NCBI GenBank assembly: GCA_946885735.1
Contig: CAMPGW010000047.1
Coordinates: 1-21,657, forward strand
DNA length: 21,657 nt
From: an uncultured Gammaproteobacteria bacterium
GTDB taxonomy: Bacteria > Pseudomonadota > Gammaproteobacteria > Xanthomonadales > Xanthomonadaceae
Direction of reading: 5' to 3'
Shown here: positions 16,511 through 21,657 of the stretch, piece by piece
How positions within the stretch are numbered: position 1 is the first letter of the stretch
Layout: each line of letters opens with the position of its first letter
Notes under the pieces: generated by a model
What the model was told of the DNA's origin: nothing
Databases searched by the model: none
Seen by the model: the letters and a program-made list of their open reading frames with translations, nothing else
Program-made: the position numbers and the translations under genes

Positions 16511-17069
16511 CGTGCCCCGCCGCGTCCGCGTCGCGGGCCATCGCCAGGATCACCCGGGAAATCTTCTTCGCCTCCGCCAGGCTCAGGTCCAGCGGCAGGT
16601 TCTGCACGTAGACGGTGCGGTCCTCGCGCAAGGGCACGGCCACCAGATCGGTCGGCAACTCGCTGGCCGCCAGGGTGATTTCCTCCAGCGCCTTCTGCTC
16701 GCGGGCGAGTTCCTTGTCGGAGGCGGCATGGCGCTTCTCCTTGCGCAGGCCGTCGCCGCCGATCGAGGAAAAGCCCTGCGGATTGTCCAGCCAGGCGAAG
16801 TAGTCGGTCAGCGCGGCCTGCGCGCGCTTGTTGTAAACCGCCACCACTTCCGGGCGGATGCTGCTGTCCTGCAGCTTGTGCAGGCGCTGGCACAGGCGGT
16901 CGACATCAATGCGGCGGATGTCGGCGCGCTCGCGCTCGTCGAGCTCGACGAAGAGTTGCTCCACCGCGCTCAGCCGGCTCTTGGCGACCGCGGGATTGAT
17001 CAGGCCCTTCACGGCCCCGTCCCGCAGGAAGGCCATCAACCGGTCCGGCGTGTAGTCGTTCGATGCCAT
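16500..17069 (-). CDS. Hypothetical protein with an N-terminal SAM-like (recombinase core-binding-like) region
   Basis: A 189-residue soluble protein. Residues about 8-95 (LMAFLRDGAVKGLINPAVAK, then LDERERADIRRIDVDRLC) look like the all-helical SAM-like core-binding domain found at the N-terminus of tyrosine recombinases, but the catalytic domain is absent. The C-terminal segment carries VPLREDRTVYVQNLPLDLSL followed by AEAKKISRVILAMA, a motif common at the end of small bacterial hypothetical proteins and possibly a protein-binding module. It is translationally coupled to the membrane protein gene at 16510. A regulatory or adaptor role is a guess. Confidence 0.6.
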   Translation of the reverse strand: MASNDYTPDRLMAFLRDGAVKGLINPAVAKSRLSAVEQLFVELDERERADIRRIDVDRLCQRLHKLQDSSIRPEVVAVYNKRAQAALTDYFAWLDNPQGFSSIGGDGLRKEKRHAASDKELAREQKALEEITLAASELPTDLVAVPLREDRTVYVQNLPLDLSLAEAKKISRVILAMARDADAAGHDAD

Positions 17070-17193
17070 GCCGCCAGTCCCCGCGCGCGCCTCGTGGCGT
17101 GCGGGAAAGGATACACCGCGGCTTGCATCGGCCGAAGCCGACAGTGGCCCGGCCGAACGGTGGCAGCCGTCCGGCCGGCCTGCTGAACTCCGC

Positions 17194-17751
17194 TTACGGA
17201 AGCAGGACGGAATCCACCACGTGGATCACGCCGTTGCTCTGGTAGACGTCGCCGATGGTGACGGTGCTGGTGCCGCCCTTGGCGTCGGTCAGCACCAGCG
17301 ACTTGCCCTGCGCGGTGACGGTGAGCGGATCGCCCTTGACGGTGGTCAGGGTGGCGCTGCCGCCGCCGTCCTTCACCTGCTTCGACAGCGCCTTGGCGTC
17401 GAGCCGGCCGGCGACCACGTGGTAGGTCAGGATGCCGGTGAGCGCGGCCTTGTTCTCCGGCTTGACGAGGGTCTCCACCGTGCCCGCGGGCAGCTTGGCG
17501 AAGGCGGCGTCGGTCGGCGCGAACACCGTGAACGGGCCGGGGCTCTTCAGCGTCTCGACCAGGCCGGCGGCCTTGACCGCCGCAACGAGGGTGGTGTGGT
17601 CCTTCGAGTTGACGGCGTTGTCGACGATGTCACGACTTTGGTACATCGCCGCGCCGCCGACGGTCGGATTCTTCGGGCCGCCGCCGGCGAGCGCGGTGGT
17701 GCCGAGGGTGAGCGAGAGCAGGAGGGCGGACGCGAGGGGAAGGGGCTTCAT
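17194..17751 (-). CDS. Secreted fasciclin (FAS1) domain protein
   Basis: A 185-residue exported protein. The signal peptide [20 protein letters not shown] ends near ALA-GGG. A single FAS1 domain covers about 40-184: FAPTDAAF at 78-85 (H1-type motif), YHVVAG at 110-115 (the YH motif) and a closing [13 protein letters not shown]. One-domain bacterial FAS1 proteins are adhesion or matrix proteins of the envelope. It is a single gene, with GAGGA nine bases before the ATG and 124- and 158-base flanks. It is the last clearly host-like gene before the GC drop on its right. Confidence 0.92.
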   Translation of the reverse strand: MKPLPLASALLLSLTLGTTALAGGGPKNPTVGGAAMYQSRDIVDNAVNSKDHTTLVAAVKAAGLVETLKSPGPFTVFAPTDAAFAKLPAGTVETLVKPENKAALTGILTYHVVAGRLDAKALSKQVKDGGGSATLTTVKGDPLTVTAQGKSLVLTDAKGGTSTVTIGDVYQSNGVIHVVDSVLLP

Positions 17752-17909
17752 GGGGGGAGTCCTCTGGGGATCGCGCCGGGGTGGCGCGAGGTGAGCTCTA
17801 CCCTATCTCCGAATGTGTGGAGCAACGGTGAGCGCAATGTGTGCGACGCGTGCACAAGACGAATTCACCTGGGCGGGCTTCCGTTCGCCGCGGCCCACTC
17901 AACCACGCA

Positions 17910-18530
17910 TCAATTTCGAAATCGATTGGTTAGATGCGCCTGATGCTCAACGTCGGTGGCGCCCGTAAGCGCAAGGCGCTTGCACTCAAGCCTGCCCACG
18001 CAGAACTGCACCCTATTCTCCGAAAGCGAGTCGTCTCGAAAGGACCTGATATGTCCCACGAGACCATCCAGTCCGAACACACCGTTCGGAATGGCCGTCT
18101 TGAACTCAGCATCACCCGTAAATACAACCGCGGAGTGCACCAGGTCTGACGGTAGGAATTCCAAGATCTTCCTCACCTCCGTTGAATGCTTGTAGTTCTG
18201 CCGGAGTGGGTTCTGGAACGTGTTTTTTACCTTGTAGATGACCTGAGTCCACTTGGCGGATTTATCGCTAGCGAAGATACAGCCTGTGTAATGCTTTGAC
18301 TCGATAACGAAAACCCCACGGCGACTCAGAAGGATGTGGTCGACTTGGGTGGTGCCAGCTTCGCAAGGAATAGTGACATTGTTCAGAAGATGAGCGCCCT
18401 GGCTACCGAACTCATCCATAAGTCGGTGGCGCACCGCACGCTCCCCGGTGGTTTCGGCAGCCAAACGTCGCCACCACCCGAAGCCAGCTCCGCCCAGGAA
18501 TGCGAGCACCACGATAAGGAACGTCTCCAC
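17910..18530 (-). CDS. Membrane-anchored NERD-domain nuclease-like protein
   Basis: A 206-residue protein. An N-terminal helix (FLIVVLAFLGGAGFGWW) anchors it in the membrane. A NERD (nuclease-related) domain follows: TTGERAV with Glu30, then TTQVDHILLSRRGVFVIESK giving D64...E77-S-K79, the full PD-(D/E)XK nuclease core. The domain closes with NPLRQNYKH and AVVFTGDAEFK, usual for NERD. An active DNA or RNA nuclease is therefore plausible. The start is a GTG 11 bases after the stop of the PLD-like gene, so both are probably one operon. GC is lower than in host genes. NERD proteins occur in defence islands and on plasmids as well as in housekeeping settings. Confidence 0.85.
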   Translation of the reverse strand: METFLIVVLAFLGGAGFGWWRRLAAETTGERAVRHRLMDEFGSQGAHLLNNVTIPCEAGTTQVDHILLSRRGVFVIESKHYTGCIFASDKSAKWTQVIYKVKNTFQNPLRQNYKHSTEVRKILEFLPSDLVHSAVVFTGDAEFKTAIPNGVFGLDGLVGHIRSFRDDSLSENRVQFCVGRLECKRLALTGATDVEHQAHLTNRFRN

Positions 18531-18541
18531 TGGGGAGCCCT

Positions 18542-19273
18542 TTAGCCATCTTCCGGCTTAAGCGTTTCTGGCCACAGAAAATATGAACCGAACTTCGCAC
18601 TTTTTCGCCACTCGCCGCCCGCTCCCTTGCCCTTCTCCGTGATGAAGGGTTTTCCGCCCTTAAGCTCGAGAAACCCGCCCACCACCAGCTTTTCCGTCAG
18701 CTCCGCAGTCTTTACACCCAACTTTACTGCCAGTTTTGAAGTCGTCAGCTTTCCGGCAGTTTCTTCGCTTTCATCATTTCTTAGGGCTGCTGCAGAACTC
18801 GCCTCAGTTGCTCCGACGTCCCCAACGACGCGCTCCATGGAAATTCTTACTTCGTCGCTAATGCGAATAATCCGCTGTGCCTCTTCGTAGGCGTCGCGAT
18901 AGAGATCGCCGTCCTCACCTCGTCGGATGAGTATGCCCATCTCGTTGTTGTTTACCTGGCTAAACTCATACAAGTTCAGGCTGGTAATAATGCACAGCTC
19001 TTCGTTTAGATAGCACTTCGCGTGCAGATTCTTACAAAAGCTCGTACGGATGTAAGTCAACTCCTTGAGCCAGCTGATTTCTTGAGGCTGCAACTCGCTC
19101 TTGCCGTACACCATCCTGACGTCAATCTTCAGGCGGTTCTTGTCTGCCAGCAACTCTTTCATTCGATCGTTGAGCTTTAGGTATGGGCTAATAAGGATCA
19201 AACGATCCTTTGCGTCCTTGATGAGCTCCTCGAGGAAATAGTTCGTAGCGCTTGTGTTCAAGAACTTCGCCAT
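18542..19273 (-). CDS. Phospholipase D-like nuclease-fold protein with C-terminal winged-helix-like part
   Basis: A 243-residue protein. The N-terminal half is a single PLD-like domain: LILISPYLKLNDRMKELL, then H84-x-K86-x4-E91 (LHAKCYLNEE) and IITSLNLYEF (the GSxN-like position is T97-S98-L99-N100). The HKD motif has Glu for Asp, as in a subset of PLD-like proteins; dimers usually make the active site. From about 175 a winged-helix-like module follows (KLAVKLGVKTAELTEKLVVG, then GGKPFITEKGKGAGGEWR), perhaps for DNA binding. GGAGGA stands five bases before the ATG. It is the first gene of the minus-strand unit, divergent from the helicase gene. It is notably AT-rich for this window. Confidence 0.85.
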   Translation of the reverse strand: MAKFLNTSATNYFLEELIKDAKDRLILISPYLKLNDRMKELLADKNRLKIDVRMVYGKSELQPQEISWLKELTYIRTSFCKNLHAKCYLNEELCIITSLNLYEFSQVNNNEMGILIRRGEDGDLYRDAYEEAQRIIRISDEVRISMERVVGDVGATEASSAAALRNDESEETAGKLTTSKLAVKLGVKTAELTEKLVVGGFLELKGGKPFITEKGKGAGGEWRKSAKFGSYFLWPETLKPEDG

Positions 19274-19382
19274 GCGGTCCTCCGTCCAGTGCCCGAGAGA
19301 CTACCCGTCCCAGGGGCTCCATGGCCAGACCGCGTCCCTGTCTCGTATCGGAGAACCCCCGGTCCAAGCCATCGTGATCAGC

Positions 19383-19388
19383 TATCCT
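19383..19388 (+). promoter_or_regulatory. Possible -10 box (TATCCT) for a leaderless helicase transcript
   Basis: TATCCT lies five bases before the ATG at 19394 and there is no Shine-Dalgarno. The same box stands six bases before the start of the flavoprotein gene at 7908. No clear -35 is seen 17 bases upstream. Confidence 0.3.
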
Positions 19389-19393
19389 GGCGC

Positions 19394-21388
19394 ATGGCTG
19401 AGTTCTACTACTATGGCGCCCCGATCGCAGACTTTGTCGCCGACGACCCGGAGCGGATCGTTGGTCGACTGGTGCTTGCCTCAGGTTTCGACACACGCTC
19501 TGAGCAAGCCTCGGCCTGGTATAGCCAGGTCCTTCACTTGCAGCCTGTACTAGACGGCGTACAGGGACATATCTATTTTGAGTTTACCGTTCCGAGAATC
19601 GGGGCGCGGATAGACGTGGTGGTCGTTCTTCCTTCGGTGATTCTGGTACTTGAGTTCAAGGTTGGTGAGGCCGAGTTCTTGGCCGCGGACAAACGACAGG
19701 CGTGGGACTACGCCCTTGACCTGAAGTATTTTCATCTTGGAAGCCGCAGCGCGACCATCGTTCCTGTGCTGGTTGCAACCGATGCGCGGCAGCTCTCCTT
19801 CCACATTTCGGAACCCGACCCGGATGGCGTCTTTCGGCCAATCCACTGCGGGTGTGACAGCCTTGCTGCCGTCTTCCAGGCTTTTGCTAACTCAACGGCC
19901 GGCGATCTTGACGGAGACAATTGGGCTCACCAGCCCTATTCGCCGTCTCCGACCATTATCGAGGCCGCTCGGGCGTTGTATGCCAACCACTCGGTTGATG
20001 CGATCGCTCGCCACGGCTCTGATGCTCAGAACCTTGGCGAGACTACCGCCCAAATTGATCGCCTAATCCAAGATTCGATGCGGCACGGCGGAAAGAGCAT
20101 CGTGTTCGTAACTGGAGTCCCCGGAGCAGGCAAGACATTAGTGGGGCTGGACGCCGCAAACAAGCGCCGCGATGCCGACAATTCGACACATGCGGTATTC
20201 CTCTCAGGAAACGGGCCATTGGTGGAGGTGCTAAAAGAGGCATTGGTCAGGGATGAGGTCCGACGGAGCGTCGGCGCCGGACAAGTCGCACGGAAGGGAG
20301 AAGTGAGGCGGAAGGTCAAGTCGTTTATCCAGAATGTTCACCATTTTCGAGACGCAGGGATTATCGAGGTTGATCGGCCTCCCGCTGACCATGTAGTCAT
20401 TTTCGATGAAGCACAGCGGGCTTGGAATGCCGCAATGACTAACGACTTCCTGAAGCGGAAGAAGGGCATAACTCATGTCTCAGGATCCGAGCCCGAGCTT
20501 CTGCTGTCGTACGTGGACCGTCACCCAGATTGGGCAGTAGTGATATGTCTGGTGGGAAATGGCCAAGAGATCAACCGGGGGGAAGCAGGCATTTCGACGT
20601 GGCTGGCGGCTGTTCGTGACCGATTTCCAACCTGGAACGTGTTCGTCTCAGCTCAGCTGCGCAACGCGGACGAAGCAGCTTCCGGCATTCTCGACGAGCT
20701 CAAGAGCAGGCAGTCCGTGACTGACCTTCCAACCCTGCATCTTTCTACTTCGATGAGGTCTTTCAGGGCGCAGAACGTGTCGTCTTTCGTGAGCGCAGCG
20801 CTGGATCTCGAAGTTGAGTCCGCAGCCGGTCTGTTTGCGGGAATATCGAATAGGTACCCCGTCGTCCTTACCCGAGACCTCGGTTTGGCCAAACGCTGGC
20901 TTCGTTTGCGCGCGCGTGGCTCGGAAAAGTTGGGACTAGTCGCTACCTCAGGCGCAATGCGGCTCAAACCACATGCGATTGACGTCCGCGTCGAGGTCAA
21001 CCCCGTGCATTGGTTCCTGAACGACTCGAGCGACATTCGATCCAGTTCTTTTCTCGAGGACGCGGCCACAGAATTTCAGGTGCAAGGGCTTGAGTTGGAC
21101 TGGGCGTGCGTGAATTGGGACGCTGATCTTCGTCTGGTCGCAGGCCAGTGGGATTTCCGCCAGTTCGTGGGGTCGAAGTGGAATCGAGTCAAAGATCGGG
21201 ATCGGCAGCGCTACCTTAAGAATGCCTACCGCGTGCTGCTAACCCGAGCCCGACAAGGCATGGCGATATTTGTATCGCCAGGCGACCCCAACGACCCGAC
21301 TCGCCTCCCAGAATTCTACGATTCGACTTTTTGTTATTTGAGAAGTCTAGGACTTCCGGTGCTTGAGTTTGGCGAAAGCCGACTTTAG
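19394..21388 (+). CDS. PD-(D/E)XK-like nuclease fused to a DUF2075-type superfamily 1 helicase
   Basis: A 664-residue protein. The N-terminal part (about 1-200) has a restriction-endonuclease-like core: D74 in RIDVVVVLP, then E87-F-K89 in VLEFKVGE. The central and C-terminal part is a DUF2075-type SF1 ATPase: Walker A GVPGAGKT (241-248), Walker B DEAQ (338-341), FLSGNGPLVEVL after the P-loop, SAQLRN as a possible motif III, VQGLELDWACV as motif V, and YRVLLTRARQG as motif VI with its arginine finger. All motifs are intact. ATP-driven movement or unwinding of nucleic acid coupled to cleavage is the natural inference. ATG 19394 is chosen because the conserved-looking sequence begins MAEFYYYGAP; the extension to 19289 is proline-rich with no ribosome site. 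It is divergent from the PLD-NERD operon (120-base gap). Confidence 0.85.
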   Translation: MAEFYYYGAPIADFVADDPERIVGRLVLASGFDTRSEQASAWYSQVLHLQPVLDGVQGHIYFEFTVPRIGARIDVVVVLPSVILVLEFKVGEAEFLAADKRQAWDYALDLKYFHLGSRSATIVPVLVATDARQLSFHISEPDPDGVFRPIHCGCDSLAAVFQAFANSTAGDLDGDNWAHQPYSPSPTIIEAARALYANHSVDAIARHGSDAQNLGETTAQIDRLIQDSMRHGGKSIVFVTGVPGAGKTLVGLDAANKRRDADNSTHAVFLSGNGPLVEVLKEALVRDEVRRSVGAGQVARKGEVRRKVKSFIQNVHHFRDAGIIEVDRPPADHVVIFDEAQRAWNAAMTNDFLKRKKGITHVSGSEPELLLSYVDRHPDWAVVICLVGNGQEINRGEAGISTWLAAVRDRFPTWNVFVSAQLRNADEAASGILDELKSRQSVTDLPTLHLSTSMRSFRAQNVSSFVSAALDLEVESAAGLFAGISNRYPVVLTRDLGLAKRWLRLRARGSEKLGLVATSGAMRLKPHAIDVRVEVNPVHWFLNDSSDIRSSSFLEDAATEFQVQGLELDWACVNWDADLRLVAGQWDFRQFVGSKWNRVKDRDRQRYLKNAYRVLLTRARQGMAIFVSPGDPNDPTRLPEFYDSTFCYLRSLGLPVLEFGESRL

Positions 21389-21657
21389 TCCCGCGTTTCG
21401 GGGGCGCTCAGAAGACCTGAGCGAATTGAATCCCACACCGGATCCACCCCCACCACCCCCACCGACAGCGCGAGATCACGCTCGGCCACCACCAGGCCGA
21501 TCAGCGCCCAGGCATCGGCCACGGAGCGTGCGTCGGCTGCCGCTGTATCCGTCTCGCCGAGATCCTCGATGCCGGCCTGGAAGAATTCACTGCCGCCCTC
21601 GCGCCTCTGGCGGAACACCTCGCCCAGATAGGCGTAGCGGCGCGGCGTGCCGGACCG
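21385..21657 (-). CDS. C-terminal end of a TPR signalling protein (partial; 3' end probably altered)
   Basis: An open frame enters from the right edge and stops at 21385, leaving 90 codons here. RRYAYLGEVFRQRREG and DARSVADAWALIGLVVAERD followed by LAL resemble the last repeats of TPR kinases and adenylate-cyclase-like proteins, and VDPVWDSIRS resembles their usual ending (DPxWDxLRxDPRFxxLL). The expected DPRFxxLL is missing and replaced by GLLSAPETRD. The stop overlaps the stop of the island helicase gene by a few bases on the opposite strand, so the original 3' end may have been replaced. A GTG at 21618 is a possible internal start, but the frame is open to the edge. Confidence 0.55.
   Translation of the reverse strand, partial: RSGTPRRYAYLGEVFRQRREGGSEFFQAGIEDLGETDTAAADARSVADAWALIGLVVAERDLALSVGVVGVDPVWDSIRSGLLSAPETRD
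21405..21423. repeat. Inverted repeat CGCTCAG-AAGAC-CTGAGCG at the island edge
   Basis: A perfect 7-bp stem with a 5-base loop lies 17 bases after the helicase stop codon. It could terminate the helicase transcript, but AATTG rather than a T-run follows, so function is unproven. It also marks the point where composition returns to host-like values. Confidence 0.4.

Noticed and set aside
17760..17930. Attachment site or tRNA at the left edge of the low-GC island.
   Set aside because: No tRNA-like fold and no direct repeat matching the right edge (21385-21430) was found; no integrase is present. ATTTCGAAAT near 17912 is a short palindrome inside the NERD gene end.
19289..19393. 35 extra N-terminal codons for the helicase.
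   Set aside because: Proline- and arginine-rich sequence without a ribosome site, occupying the divergent promoter region; the homologous-looking sequence starts at 19394.
1..21657. CRISPR arrays, insertion sequences, rRNA genes.
   Set aside because: No regularly spaced repeats, transposase motifs or conserved RNA sequences were seen on either strand.

Overview
The window is a GC-rich bacterial chromosome segment with tightly packed genes. Gene content suggests a gammaproteobacterium of the Lysobacter/Xanthomonas type: a tandem pair of Tat-exported TldD-like proteins, a POT peptide transporter, a secreted M28 peptidase, and TolB-like/TPR signalling proteins, one with a Ser/Thr kinase domain. 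This taxonomic guess rests on gene content and composition only. No rRNA, tRNA, CRISPR array or transposase was seen. No gap between genes exceeds 200 bases; the largest (5636-5832) holds a promoter and a palindrome.

Layout. 1-5023 is minus-strand: two tandem TldD/PmbA-like proteins (the second cut by the window edge), a small one-helix membrane protein and a POT transporter. 5105-5635 is a small HTH protein with its own promoter and an overlapping palindrome. 5833-7908 encodes a trimethylamine/histamine dehydrogenase-type iron-sulfur flavoprotein, divergent from a class V aminotransferase-fold protein (8003-9145). A secreted M28 aminopeptidase follows (9218-10819). It converges on a minus-strand signalling cluster: a membrane TolB-like/TPR protein, an HTH-nucleotidyltransferase (MNT-type antitoxin) with a 19-codon stub where its HEPN toxin partner should be, and a Ser/Thr kinase with TolB-like and TPR regions. 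Next come an overlapping two-gene pair (SAM-like protein plus membrane protein) and a secreted fasciclin-domain protein.

17910-21388 stands apart. Its GC is visibly lower (24 of 60 bases are G/C at 18961-19020, against 45 of 60 at 8341-8400). It holds two divergent units. The minus unit encodes a PLD-like protein with a C-terminal winged-helix-like part, followed 11 bases later by a membrane-anchored NERD nuclease-like protein. The plus unit encodes a 664-residue protein with an N-terminal PD-(D/E)XK-like motif joined to a DUF2075-type superfamily 1 helicase. Three different nuclease-type folds with one helicase in a compact, compositionally foreign block make this the best candidate for an undescribed, probably anti-phage, system. 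At its right edge the helicase stop codon overlaps the stop of a truncated-looking host TPR signalling gene, which suggests the island landed in that gene's 3' end.
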